From: Flectonema sp. DT1601
Taxonomy: Eukaryota; Euglenozoa; Diplonemea; Diplonemida; Diplonemidae
Assembly: GCA_964019425.1 (NCBI GenBank)
Contig: OZ025827.1
Location: forward strand, 434,001-498,000
Direction of reading: 5' to 3'
DNA: 64,000 nucleotides
The notes beneath the pieces were generated by a model, which was not told where the DNA came from, searched no databases, and was given only the letters and a program-made list of their open reading frames with translations. Below, in pieces: positions 46,952 to 58,267 of this stretch (positions are counted from its first letter, which is position 1; each line of letters begins with the position of its first letter). Both the position numbers and the translations under genes were made by a program.

Positions 46952-49900
46952 ATGATAAATGAGCTTAGTACTCTTCCCAGCAGCTGTTGGGATATCCTTG
47001 GTGATGATCCTCCTATTATCCACAGAGAGGGAAAGGCTATTAAGTCATACGATGTCAATTTGAGTGAATACGAAGTAGTTTTGTTGAAAGTGAAGGCTCG
47101 GGATCTGGAGAACAAAAGAAAGTTTAAACGAAATTCACTTCTAGCTGGATCATGGAAGGTTCCTTCCCCTGAAAAGGAAAGAACTGTTGAAGAATCAAAG
47201 CCGCATGCTACGAAGGTAGTCCAAAAATCCTGGCTGTCAATTCAAGGTCATCTAAATTCAGTAACAACCGCGAAGGCTCCGATTATTAACGCAAATGAAA
47301 AGTACAGCAGCTGGTTATCACTGGCCTCACAAACTTGGAATATAAAATCTCCCACAGCGAGAGTGGAAGATTCAATTCAGAGTCAAAACCCGACCTCAAC
47401 AGATGAAGTTTCAATTAATGATTTCGCAATCCCTACAGACGTCATTCATCCTGTCGTGGAATCCGAAACGCAAATACGCTGTCGTTTAAACAAATTAGTA
47501 TACGAAGAACGCACACTTCAGCACCGCCTTGTCCAGTCAGAAAAACGTTCCCGTGAGCTCTGCGGAGATCAAAAATGGATTTCTTTGTACGAGAATGCTT
47601 CCGTTGTTCAAAGAGCCATGCAAACTGCTTGTGCTAAGAAATCACACAACAGGAATAAAATGATCCGTCAGCGGCAGCGGGCAGCTATAGCAAAAAATGA
47701 TAAGAAGAAAATGCCAATTGAAAAAAACAGATTAGTGTTAACAGTCTATGACCAGCAAGATGAAAGTTGCCGAATAATTCAAAAATCCGGGAGAATGATG
47801 CTAGCAAACAGTTCTTTGCGCTTAAAGTTATTTGAGCGTTCAAACGTTACATTTGTGAGTAAAACTCTCTCTGCCATAACGATACAACAGTTTCTTCGAT
47901 ATCTTCTTAGTGTTCGTAGAGTTAATTCACGTGCTCGGGGACAGCACATCGTTGCCTACAATGTTTGCTATTCTGCTGCTTCCACTATTAAGAAATCATG
48001 GCTCCGTCACAAAGATCAACAACGAATTCCTCAAAAATGCTACAAGTGCGCCCTCCGCCGCGAAAGAGCTTTGGCACTCTGCACCGGATCTAATTTACGA
48101 ATTTTGAGAACATTTCTTGCAAAGTGGGATCGGTTGAGAATTCATAAGAAGCTACTTTGCCATGTAAAAATATTAGAAATTAAAAACAACTTATTAATAC
48201 AAAGAAAATTCTATGAAAAATTGAGTACACATTGGAGAAAACAGCTTGACATCCATTCAGCGATTTCCCTAAGACAGAAAAGCAACCGTATCTTAATACG
48301 TAACTACTACTCGCAACTTTCGCGGTTTGTGCTCACGCAGGTGGTCCTTCGTCTAAAATTACAAGAGCGACGAAGTGAATTATTGACTCGGGCCCTTAAT
48401 TTACAACACAAGAATACAATAGTCACACTACGAGATTTTTATTCCAGACTTGCTGCAAGTCGAAGATTAACAATCAGCTCATCGCTGTGTTGTAAAAATA
48501 CTTTAATCACATTACGAATTTTCTATACTAAGCTACAAAGAATTGTTGTTGTTAAAAAGCTTGTTGGAAAGTCTCATCTGAATGTCATCATCGTTTACTA
48601 TATGAAGTTTATCACATTTATTAAACGTAGGGAGAGGGTAACTGAGTTGCAGGTTCGCAATTCAATTTTATTATTGTCGCGTTACTTTAAGATATTTAAA
48701 TGTATCGCCTTGATATGCAAGTCACATTCAACAATTCTCAGAACCCACTTTCCCTATCTCATGTTACTAGTCAAACGAAAAGAGCGAAAAGTAGCTGTTT
48801 TGCTAACCAACAATATATTTTTGATATCTTCACGTTACTTTAAAATCTGGAAATCTGTTTCACTCTATAATAAACACCAAGCTAAAGTGTTTTCCACCGC
48901 AAACCTTTGTGAAAAAAATAAAAAAAAAATAATGGATAGATACTACTTACGTTTGCGCAATTATGTGTTAACTCTGAAACTGGTAAACTGCAATTTGAAT
49001 ATAATTATAAAAAGATTTTGGATCAATTTTGTGAAATATCCGAAATATGTGTTCAGAGAACGAATCTCATTAACTCTCTTGAACAGAACTGAGAAGGCAT
49101 TTTTGAGGAATTATTTCAAAACTCTGAAGTCTATATACTTAAGGAAACGTTCAGATAAAGCACTGTGTCAATATCGTTGGATATTCTGGCAGAAGTTTTT
49201 AATTATGAAACCGGTCGAAGAAGTTGTTGTTGTTGAAGTAGATAATGCGAAACTCTCTCGTGATTTACCTAAAAACATAGAGCTTGATTTGGTCACAAAA
49301 CAGGCTGATTCTTGTCCTCTGCCTCATGAGGACACTATTGTAAACACTTTAGAGGAAACAGACGCGGAGGATGTAATTTTACCAACCCTCTCAATGAAAT
49401 ATGTACCTGATCAACTATTGAGTGGGGTCGCAGAAGGAATAACAAGGTGGCCTAACCCAATAGAGACCACGCTGCAACCTTCAAACTTATCGTTGGCTAA
49501 AAATGAAGATTTGAGGGAGTTAACAAGATGGCCCAACACGTTAGAAGAGTGTTGGGAATTAAAAAACGCGTTATCAACCGACTTCTCCAGTCCCTCAGAA
49601 GACAGACCAATTCCTGACGATTCACTTGTACAAGAACGAGTAGCACAGTACTTACAAAGAATAGGAAGGGGATCCTTCATAAGATTTTCTATTATAAATA
49701 CAATCACTGGACTTCAAAGGATCGGACGCGGGCGAATACAGCGATCACAGTTTGGTAAGAAATACCAACAGCTATTGAAGTCTGAATTACTTTTTGAACA
49801 GACTTCGTTACAGAAACTGGCTCTCTGTTGGCAGCTTTTAATGAAATATCGCGCAGTTAGAAAACTCATTTATGACCTTCGCAGGAAGATAGTAATTGAG

Positions 49901-50119
49901 ATTGGATCATTACCGAAGAATTATCACGAAGTATGTAGTTCTTGTTCTATATCTCTCTCTCTCCTCTCTCTCTCACACACACTCAGGTTTTTACGACCAT
50001 GTTATGTTATGTAATTTGTTTCTTGGCTGAAAAAAAAATATTACAAATAGGAAGTCGCTAACATCCACCAGAAACGTTACTCGCAGGCGAGTGCGTGCAT
50101 TCACAATTTAAAGACTTAG
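46952..50119 (+). CDS. Large helical-repeat protein with IQ-like motifs
   Basis: Exon 1 is 46952-49930; a 120-nt GT-AG intron (49931-50050, with a CT/CA microsatellite inside) is followed by a short exon 50051-50119 that ends with EVANIHQKRYSQ... and a stop. The protein has about 1,015 residues. The N-terminal third is charged. IQ-like segments include AITIQQFLRYL and ASTIKKSWLRHK. From about residue 390 to 750 there are some ten repeats of 30-40 residues of the form N-x-x-[LI]-x-R-x-[YF]-[YF]-x-K-L (for example LIRNYYSQL, TLRDFYSRL, TLRIFYTKL). Two copies of TRWPN lie near residues 830 and 855. Similar repeat proteins in flagellates and Sfi1-type centrin binders are cytoskeletal; a basal-body, flagellar or centrosome role is inference only. 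Confidence 0.68.
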
Positions 50120-50332
50120 TAGTCGTGCGAAAAGTGAATTAGTTCACATCAATAATCCGTATTACGGTATAGCTGGCAGCGTGTTCTTTACAGACCTGCT
50201 GACCTGATGAAATATTTAACTTACACGTCTTTTTTGTCTTCAGTTTTATTTTCTATTTATTTGTCGTTTGAGTGGCAATAATCTTATTTTCCTTCTCAGT
50301 AAGAAGGCGGGGAGAACACGTAAAGCAACGCA

Positions 50333-53300
50333 ATGAATTTCTACGGAGCGGGGCAGAGGTACACCCCAGACCCAGAGTTAAGGAGGCAAGTCCCGAGTGA
50401 TGACTGGGATAAGAATGATGTTATGTTTCAGATGATGGATATTAAACAATTTAGAACAAGACCAATCGTTGGAATGCCTGGTCGTCAGGGAAACACAGAA
50501 GTAACAGCAATTCGAATTTTCGGTACTACAGCAGCAGGTGAAACAGCACTAGCAATCGTTCACGGATTTCAACCTTACTTCTGGATGCAAGCTCCAGAAG
50601 GTTGGCAGCGTAATCACACTGAACCATTCAGACGAATGCTTAATCAAAGATGCGAAGCCTCAACTAATAACAGAGAAACTGTCATCAGCATAACTGAAGA
50701 TCATAAGAAATCACTAATGTTCTACTCAGATGAACTCAAACCATTCTTACGCATTACTGTTGCCATGCCCGGATACGTCCCCACTACCCGTTCTGTGATC
50801 GAGGGAAAGGGAGGTTCTACGGGAGGAGGAATATATTTTCCTGCATTGTGGCATGGCGCTTATACTTTTAAAACCTACGAGTCTAATGTGCTGTTCGAAC
50901 TACGTTACATGGTTGATGCTAAGATGGGAGGCTCCAATTGGATAACTTGCCCAGCAGGCAGCTATATTCCACACAAAGGAGCCGATAAAACGTCGTCATC
51001 CGGGATCGAACTTACCATCTCATTTGCAGATATTAATGCTCATGAAGCTGAGGGTGAATACATGAAGATTGCTCCTCTCAGAATCCTCTCCTTTGACATT
51101 GAGTGTGAAGGTCGTCCGGGTAAATTTCCAGAGGCACAATTCGATAAGGTAATTCAGATTGCTTCGACTTTACAAACTTTGAATAAATCTGACAGCAGAA
51201 ATTTAGTTTTGTGTCTCAAAAAAACTGCACCCATTCCGGGATCAGATGTTGTTTGTTTTGAAGATGAAAGGGATCTACTTCTTGCTTGGGGTGACTATTT
51301 TCGTCTTTCAGATCCAGACCTCGTCACCGGTTACAACATTGGAAACTTTGACTTTCCATACTTGCTTAACAGAGCGAAAACTCTTTCTATAATGCAGTTT
51401 CCGTTCTTGTCAAGAATAACAACTTTACAGACTTCAATGAGGACTCGGGTATTTCAATCAAAACAAGCTGGAAGAAGAGAATTCCAAGAATTTGAGGTGA
51501 CTGGTCACGTCCTATGTGACATGCTTCGAGTAATTCAGCAGGGACATAAGCTCCGATCATATACTCTTAATAATGTATCACAACACTTTTTGGGAAATCA
51601 AAAGGAAGACGTCCATCACAGTATAATCGCAAAGCTTCAAAACGGAGATGAAGAAACCAGAAACAGACTGGCCAGGTATTGTCTGAAAGATGCTTTATTA
51701 CCATTGCAACTACTTGAGAAACTAATGGTTGTCATTAACCTGATTGAGATGGCAAGAGTAACAGGCGTTCCTATTGGTTGGCTAATCGACAAAGGTGAAC
51801 AAATCAAAGTCTATTCTCAACTTCTAAGAAAAATCCAACCGGAAAGTGTTGTCTTTCCCACTGTCAGTGTCGCACCTCCCCAAGACTTAGGCGACGATGA
51901 AGAAGGTGGAGCTAGTACGTACAAAGGAGCTACTGTAATTAAACCAATAAAAGGATACTACGACTACCCAATCGCAACTCTTGATTTTGCTTCTCTGTAT
52001 CCATCTATTATGATGGCACACAATCTCTGTTACTCAACATTAATAAAACCCGGTGATATAGAAGCCTTAAAGCTTCAGGAAGGAATCGATTTCGAACGAT
52101 CCCCTTCAGGTGACTGTTTTATTATGGGAAAAAAAAAAGAGGGTCTCCTTCCAGAGATTCTTAAAGAACTACTGGGTGCTCGTAAATTAGCAAAAAAAGC
52201 AATGGCGGAAGCGGAAAGCGAATTTGACAAAGCAGTTTACAATGGAAGACAACTAGCTCTTAAGATTAGCGCGAATTCTGTGTATGGGTTCACTGGTGCT
52301 AAGATTGGTAAGTTACCATGTTTTGCTATAAGTGCTACTGTTACGTCATATGGAAGGTCTATGATTGATACAACAAAAGAAGAAGTAGAGAAATACTATT
52401 GTAAAGAAAACGGTTATCTAGAAGATGCAAAAGTAATCTACGGAGATACAGATTCTGTTATGATTTCATTTGGAGAGAAAATTGAAATGGAACGTGCGAT
52501 GGAACTCGGATTAGAAGCAGCTAATCGAGTTACTAAACTATTTCCTCCTCCAGTCCGACTGGAGTTCGAAAAGTGTTATTTTCCGTATCTCTTAATGAAT
52601 AAAAAACGTTACGCCGGATTACTCTGGACTAACACTAAAAAACATGATTATCTTGACGCTAAGGGTATCGAATCGGTGAGGCGTGACAACTGTCCTCTTG
52701 TCGCCAATATGGTTCAAAAAGTATGAAATATTTTCTTTTTTGTTATTCTTTTCATGGTACCCCTCGAAGCAACAACAACCAACAACAACAAACCAGGTCT
52801 TAAAGAAAATTTTAATGGAAAGGTCCGTTGATAATGCTGTTCAATATGTGAAACAGATTATTAGCGACTTGTTAATGAATCGATTAGACGTCTCTCATTT
52901 AGTAATTAGTAAGACATTAACAATGGATCGCGATAAGTACGCTGGTAGACAAGCTCACGCAGAACTGGTCGAACGTATGCGAAAGAGAGATGCCGGATCC
53001 GCACCTTCAATCGGAGATCGAGTTCCGTACGTGATCATTAAGGGAGCGAAGAACGCCAGAGCGTTTGAGAAAAGTGAGGATCCGCTTTATGTTTTAACAA
53101 AGAATTTACCGATAGATGCGAATCACTATCTCGAACACCAACTTACGAAACCTATTTTAAGGTTATTTAAATGTATTATCCCTGACGTTCAGGGTACCCT
53201 TTTGGGTGGTGATCACACTAGAAAAGTATCCAATCCAACTCCTCGCGATACCGGTTTAATGAAGTTCGCTAAGGTAGTTTTATCATGTGTTGGATGTAAG

Positions 53301-53573
53301 GCGAAAATGGATAATAAAACAGTCGGTCCGCTTTGCAATTTTTGTAAACCAAATGAAGCTGCTATTTATGCGACAGCTATTACGAAAAGAAATCATTTTA
53401 GTACTCTGTACTCAAAGGTCTGGACTCAGTGTCAGAGATGTCAAGGATCACTTCATGAGAAGGTGTTGTGTACTAACAGAGATTGTTCTGTCTTTTACAT
53501 GCGTAAGAAGATTCAAATTGACGCTGAGAGCAGTCAGAAAGTTGTGGACAGATTTGGGTCTCTCGACTGGTAA
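50333..53573 (+). CDS. POLD1: DNA polymerase delta catalytic subunit
   Basis: Two exons, 50333-52720 and 52797-53573, separated by a 76-nt GT-AG intron at phase 0 (VQK/VLKK). The product has about 1,054 residues, near the family length of about 1,100. The 3'-5' exonuclease motifs are present: SFDIECEG (Exo I), GYNIGNFDFPYL (Exo II) and YCLKDALL (Exo III). Polymerase motifs: DFASLYPSIMMAHNLCY (A), KISANSVYGFTGA (B) and YGDTDSVM (C). The C-terminus has both metal sites, CVGCKAKM...CNFC (zinc, PCNA side) and CQRC...CTNRDC (iron-sulphur site that binds the B subunit). It replicates the lagging strand in the nucleus. An acceptor-like TTCCTTCTCAG lies about 33 nt before the ATG. All catalytic aspartates appear intact. 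Confidence 0.97.
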
Positions 53574-54174
53574 TCACGAACCCCCAGTTTAGGTGCTTCA
53601 AGTTTGTTAAAATCCCTCATTCGGTATCAATGTAAAATTCAGATTTGTCAGCGTTTTGTCATCGAGTGTAGCAGCTGTAGCTGCTTACTCTGATTTTTTT
53701 TTTAAAAGTCTTTTTTTTGTTTGTTTTGTGCAGTTAGTCAACTGTAACCATTTTTTTTCCTTTCTCTATAGATTAAGAGACTGGTGTCTTTTTTTTTTAA
53801 TGCTCAGGCAAATTTTAAAAAAAAAAAAAAAAAAAAAAAAATCGTATTGTGTGTTGATGGTGTTTTTTGTTGTTGTTGCATATAAAATTGAACGTTTTTC
53901 TTCACATTTCAATATTTTCGATTGTTTTTTTTTTGTGTGGGCTCATTTGTGTTGTTATACTTTTAAGTATGAATAAAGTGTCTAATATCTAGTATAATTT
54001 GCTTTTTATTTATTTTTTTTTTTCCAGACATAACATCCCAACAAGATTCCACTCAACTAAAAAAAACTGATTAGTTTTTTTTTTTTTCTTTTTTTTTTGT
54101 ACTTTAGACTCTTACAATACAATAGTTTAAAAAAAAAAAAAAAACAGGAAAAAAAAAAAAAAAAAAAAAGAAGA
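53574..54174. other. Spacer between pol delta and the RidA-like gene
   Basis: About 600 bp with long A and T runs. It contains an acceptor-like tract TTTTTTTCCAG (AG at 54026-54027) about 150 nt before the next start. Apparent ORFs are low-complexity. Confidence 0.55.
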
Positions 54175-55476
54175 ATGGCAATCCAGATCGAGGGTTCACC
54201 AGTGTACGCAGGTCATCCTCATGGAAGGGAGTACGGAGATTTACTCTTTCTTAGTGGGATGGGACCAGAAGATAATGAAGGAAACATACCAGGGGGACCA
54301 ATGAGAGACTCGAATCGAAAATCTTTACAGTACGACATTTATAGACAAACACACGCTACAATTCAGAATATAAAAAGGGTAATAGAAAATAATGGAGGGT
54401 GTATGGATGATCTTGTTGACGTACAATGCTTTCTCGTTGATATGAAAAGGGATTTTAAAGATTTCAACAAGGCATATCGTGAAGGTTTCCAAGGCTACGC
54501 TCCAACGAGAACAACAGTTTCTGTGAGAGAACTACCAACAGGAGCTGGTATTAATATTAAAGTTATTGCAAGAAAACCAAATTCAATAATAAAAGTCTCA
54601 GATGTTAAAACTGTACGTGCCAACTCTGCTCCTAAACCAGTTGGTGCCTACCCACACGCAAAAAGATTTGGAGATCTTCTTTTTATAAGTGGAATGGGTC
54701 CACGAGACCCTCAAACTAACACAGTCCCCGGAGGTCCAATATACGACAGTAATGGCAATCCTAGTGAGTATGATGTAGCTGCTCAGACTCGTTCAACAAT
54801 AAACAACATTAGACTGGTGTTGGAAGCTTGTGGTGCGAAGTTCGAAGATATTATTGATTGTAATTGTTTCTTAGTTGATATGGCGAGGGATTTTAAATCA
54901 TTCAATCAAGCTTACAAAGAAGAATTCGGTGGTGTCGCACCCACCAGAACAACATTCTCAATCAGAGCTCTTCCAACCCCAATAGCTGTCGAGTTGAAAG
55001 TCATAGTACGCGCTCCAGAGTCTCGCATAACGGCTACTAATGCTGCAATTGTACACACTGAGGGTGCTCCAAAACCGGTTGGTGCATATCCACATGCAAG
55101 ACGTTTTGGTCAATATTTATTTATAAGTGGAATGGGTCCAAGAGACCCGAGTACTAATCAGGTTCCTGGAGGACCTATTTACGACCAAAACAGAAAACCT
55201 CTTCCCTACGATGTGGCAGCACAAACTCAGGCGACAATTAACAATATTAGTACCGTGTTGGAGTCTTGCGGAACGGATCTCTCTGCGGTTGTAGATATTC
55301 AGAATTACTTAGTAAACATGCCTCGTGACTTTGAGAAATTCAGTGTCGTTTATGAGAAGAATTTTGGAGGTAAATTCAAACCTGCTGCCACTACAATGGC
55401 TGTGAGGAACTTACCAACACCAATAGCTGTTGAAATGAAGTGTATCGCTATGGCTCCTAAACAATCAAAATTGTAG
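54175..55476 (+). CDS. Three-domain RidA/YjgF protein, 2-aminomuconate deaminase-like
   Basis: The start ATG (MAIQIEGS) follows an A-rich leader; an upstream in-frame ATG would add only a lysine-rich tail and is rejected. The 433-residue product is three RidA domains in tandem (about 1-135, 150-285 and 300-430). Domains 2 and 3 share KPVGAYPHA, LLFISGMGPRDP, VPGGPIYD, APTRTT-type blocks and an NLPTPIAVE-like end; domain 1 is more diverged. RidA proteins act as homotrimers with active sites between subunits, so a three-domain chain may be a built-in trimer. The AYPHA...GGPIYD signature is that of 2-aminomuconate deaminases of tryptophan/kynurenine breakdown; general enamine/imine deaminase activity is the safer call. 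Confidence 0.88.
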   Translation: MAIQIEGSPVYAGHPHGREYGDLLFLSGMGPEDNEGNIPGGPMRDSNRKSLQYDIYRQTHATIQNIKRVIENNGGCMDDLVDVQCFLVDMKRDFKDFNKAYREGFQGYAPTRTTVSVRELPTGAGINIKVIARKPNSIIKVSDVKTVRANSAPKPVGAYPHAKRFGDLLFISGMGPRDPQTNTVPGGPIYDSNGNPSEYDVAAQTRSTINNIRLVLEACGAKFEDIIDCNCFLVDMARDFKSFNQAYKEEFGGVAPTRTTFSIRALPTPIAVELKVIVRAPESRITATNAAIVHTEGAPKPVGAYPHARRFGQYLFISGMGPRDPSTNQVPGGPIYDQNRKPLPYDVAAQTQATINNISTVLESCGTDLSAVVDIQNYLVNMPRDFEKFSVVYEKNFGGKFKPAATTMAVRNLPTPIAVEMKCIAMAPKQSKL

Positions 55477-55854
55477 TATGCCAAGGGGGAAAGGGAAAAA
55501 AAAAAAAAAACGTTACGTGTTCCGTTCCAGCAATTTACAATTGTTGGAAGTTTTCGATCACTTTTTTTAAATTTTCTATAACGTTAAGTGAGCAATGATT
55601 TCTGTCTTTTTATTTATACTCAGCTCTTTGAGTACTTTGAATTGTCGGTGCAAAACGACTGCCTAATTTGAAACTGGAGATGGCTACTTTCTGTATTGTT
55701 TACAAGTTGGACTCCAGTCGCGCGAAACTAACTATAGTCAAAAAACAAAAAACAAAAAAACAAAAAAACGACTTAATCTTTTTTAATGTTAGTGCGTATG
55801 TAATTTATTTAATTTCTATTTCACCACCATCCATCATGTTAGAATGTTGAAACA
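55477..55854. other. Intergenic spacer
   Basis: About 380 bp, with an A-run after the RidA stop and CAAAAAA-type microsatellite near 55740-55770. No gene seen. Confidence 0.5.
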
Positions 55855-56256
55855 ATGAGTTTTGGGTTGGCTGCGACTCCGAGGTTCATTGAGCCTGTTG
55901 TACCCTCATGTGACGCCAGTTGGTATACTTCTGAAGAGCTTTCAGCTGTTGAGGAGAAGGGTAAAAAGAAATACTCTGCGCAGTTTACTTCAAGTTCGTC
56001 TCGTTTTGGAGATCCTCTCATTCCGGAGGAACAGGGTCCTGCACCTGGTCGGTATGATGTAAAAGTAATATCAAAAAAAACACCATCATCGTGTTGGAGT
56101 CGAAGTAGATCTCAAAGATTTTCTGGTCCAAAACAAGTCGACACACCACCACCACCTTCAAGGTATCAAATTCGTAGGTTTGGAGATGACAGGCCACGTC
56201 CTGTTGAAACACCGAGAGGGACGATAGCATTCGGTTCTACATCAGCCAGGTTTTAA
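55855..56256 (+). CDS. SHIPPO/STPGR-repeat protein (axonemal type)
   Basis: A 133-residue basic protein. The segment GPAPGRYDVK is a clear SHIPPO (P-G-P-x-x-Y) repeat, and PPPPSRYQIRRFGDD is a second degenerate one; RF-G/S motifs (SSRFGDP, SQRFSGPK, STSARF) fall at regular spacing. Such proteins (ODF3/CIMAP and short STPGR proteins) sit in or on axonemal microtubules. Together with the CIB-like gene nearby this points to a flagellated cell. The repeat call is firm in type but the ortholog cannot be named. Confidence 0.68.
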   Translation: MSFGLAATPRFIEPVVPSCDASWYTSEELSAVEEKGKKKYSAQFTSSSSRFGDPLIPEEQGPAPGRYDVKVISKKTPSSCWSRSRSQRFSGPKQVDTPPPPSRYQIRRFGDDRPRPVETPRGTIAFGSTSARF

Positions 56257-56719
56257 TTAACCAACGTAAACATATTATTATTGTTGTTGTTGTACGTATT
56301 TAGATAATATCATTCTTTAGATTTACAGTCTGCTTATCAGAGACACCGACTTGTATTAATCTCTCGCCCATTTTGCCTTTAACAAGTATTGCAAGAACGA
56401 AAAAAGACTGTTGGGGGGGCAACACACGTCAATCTTTTAACTTTATCAGTTTAATTCAGGTTCACGGAGTTTTTGTGACACAAGCAAAAACAAAACATCA
56501 ACAAGGTGTCATATTGCTATTTTTTTCTGTAAACGTTTAAATATAAAGCCAATTCTTTTTTTTTTTTGTCCTCCAATTCTGGCTGTTTGTTTTTTTCTTT
56601 GGTCATCCAGTGGGTTTTTTGTTTTGTTTTCTTTTTTTTTTTTTTTTCCCCTAAGAATACAATAAGAGAATGCGTCAAATATTTCACAGCAGAGTTCGAT
56701 AGGATTTGTCAACAATCAG
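56257..56719. other. Spacer carrying the dispersed repeat
   Basis: About 460 bp. It includes the dispersed repeat (56372-56560), T-runs and a TTTTCCCCTAAG acceptor-like tract at about 56642-56655, some 65 nt before the next start. No gene. Confidence 0.6.
56372..56560 (+). repeat. Dispersed repeat, copy 2
   Basis: Matches 45263-45432 in the same orientation, with a G-run and several small indels in between. No coding content. It may be a remnant of the same TIR element family. Confidence 0.75.
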
Positions 56720-57469
56720 ATGGGAGGATCAAATCGCAAACCACTCCTACCTGAAACTTTAGAAACCAAATCTCGATCTCTCTTCCTCAGTAAAGATGCT
56801 GTTTTAAAAGCTTACAAACTATTTGTGAAGGTCAGCACGTCTAATTGTGAAGAACAGATTAGGATAAAAAGAAACGTTGACCTACCCGAAGAAAAGGTTC
56901 CAAACGACCCAGACATATGGAAGGGTGGATCAACAAACCGAATGCGATTGGAGCAGTTTTTAACAATGAAATGCTTCAGAGCGAATGTTCTGAGCCCAAG
57001 AATATTTAGTCTATTCCAAGAAGGAGATGGAGGAATGTCGTTTGAGTCTTTTTTGGTGTTGGTGTCAAGTTTGTCTCAGAAGGCACCTTTTGAAATTAAA
57101 TCTCTGTTGGCATTCTCAGTATTTGACTTCGACAACGATGGCATCATAACAAATGAAGATTTACGAATGGTTTTAAATATATTTTCTGGGAATACCGACC
57201 TATGGAATGAAGCAAAGCTACACCAGATATCTGATGAGAGATTTGATCTCACTAACGTCTGGAGTGATAACTTTCCAGTTAGACACTCCAACCAAAACAA
57301 TGAACCCAACATCAGAAATACTAAAATAACAGTTCCCGAAACATTCCCTCAAAGAGTCTTCAGTGCTATTGATTTTGATGGAAGCATGGAACTCACTGAT
57401 AGTGACTTTGAAGCAATTCTCAGTAGGATTCCAGATTTTATAACAAAGTTTACGATTGACGTGTTGTAG
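56720..57469 (+). CDS. CIB-like EF-hand protein (calcium and integrin-binding family)
   Basis: 249 residues, N-terminus MGGSNRKP, a likely myristoylation signal as in CIB proteins. The order matches CIB1: an N-terminal helix (FLSKDAVLKAYKLF), FESFLVLVSSLS, then IKSLLAFSVFDFDNDGIITNEDL with a canonical EF loop DFDNDGIITNED, and near the end DFDGSMELTDSD then RIPDFITKFTIDVL. The last EF loop has Met where Gly is usual, so its Ca2+ binding is doubtful. Between the two EF-hands lies an extra polar insert of roughly 35 residues (DLTNVWSD...SNQNNEP). CIB proteins act as Ca2+ sensors at membranes; in ciliates and animals some are ciliary. Calcineurin B is the alternative but lacks this N- and C-terminus. 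Confidence 0.82.
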   Translation: MGGSNRKPLLPETLETKSRSLFLSKDAVLKAYKLFVKVSTSNCEEQIRIKRNVDLPEEKVPNDPDIWKGGSTNRMRLEQFLTMKCFRANVLSPRIFSLFQEGDGGMSFESFLVLVSSLSQKAPFEIKSLLAFSVFDFDNDGIITNEDLRMVLNIFSGNTDLWNEAKLHQISDERFDLTNVWSDNFPVRHSNQNNEPNIRNTKITVPETFPQRVFSAIDFDGSMELTDSDFEAILSRIPDFITKFTIDVL

Positions 57470-57654
57470 TCAAAACAACAAAAAAAAAAACCCCACACAA
57501 ATTTTGTGTTTTTACGAATTGTGATATGGTATACGTATATTCTTTTTTTCTTTTATCAGGAAAAAAAAAACACAACAACACACAGCCAATACAAACACAA
57601 TCCATAAACTACTTAAAGGGAGAGAATAAGATCACCAAAACAGGTCTCACAAAA

Positions 57655-58140
57655 ATGGGGGGTGGGAAAGGCTCCCGAGGTAAAGGTGGAGGCAGTAAAA
57701 CACAAATTGGTTATGTCCGTCAGATACCAAAATTTCTTGCAAAGATGGGTGTCACTGATGAGAAGGACAAGTGTGCTGCTAAACGAGAAGGTGGTAAGGA
57801 AGACTACATAGGTGACGATATTGACCCCGGAATGGACTCAGAAGAAGAACGAGTCAAGACAGAAAGCTTCAAAGAATTCATAAAAAACAACGAAGTCGAT
57901 TATAACAAACTGGATCCTGAACTTCAAGAGATCTACAACAAAATAAAAGAAGAAGAAGCAGAGAAGACCCGACTTGAAAAAGAACAATCACTTACTAGTA
58001 GTAAGTCAGCTGTAAAAGATGGATTGCGCTTTGATTCAAAACGCAAAGGAGCTCCAGAAACAGAACAAAAAAAACTCAAAAAGAAGAAGTCGAAAGCAAC
58101 TAAAACTGGAGCACTATCGTTCAATGACGACGAGGACTAA
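57655..58140 (+). CDS. KIAA1143/DUF4604-type protein
   Basis: 161 residues from the ATG of MGGGKGSRGKGG; an upstream in-frame extension is low-complexity and crosses a likely splice acceptor (TCTTTTATCAG at about 57560). The conserved start QIGYVRQIPKFLAKM and the end ALSFNDDED match the family layout (human KIAA1143 begins with a V-S-Y-V-R-P motif and ends in LSFD-type acidic residues). The middle is an acidic/lysine-rich helix (KIKEEEAEKTRLEKE). Molecular role unknown in any organism; probably nuclear from composition. Confidence 0.78.
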   Translation: MGGGKGSRGKGGGSKTQIGYVRQIPKFLAKMGVTDEKDKCAAKREGGKEDYIGDDIDPGMDSEEERVKTESFKEFIKNNEVDYNKLDPELQEIYNKIKEEEAEKTRLEKEQSLTSSKSAVKDGLRFDSKRKGAPETEQKKLKKKKSKATKTGALSFNDDED

Positions 58141-58267
58141 AATATGAAAAAAAAAAAAAAAAAAAAATGGTGCTTGATGATTTGTCACTAAGAAAAAAAA
58201 AAAAAAACTACTTGCGAATATAATTAGATAGTTTTTATTATTAATTATTACAGATCCCCTAAATAAG

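Noticed and set aside
54097-54174. N-terminal extension of the RidA protein
   Set aside because: It would be a run of lysines from an A-tract; domain homology begins at MAIQ (54175).
57526-57654. N-terminal extension of the DUF4604 protein
   Set aside because: Low-complexity and crosses a likely splice acceptor; the family-like start is MGGGKG.
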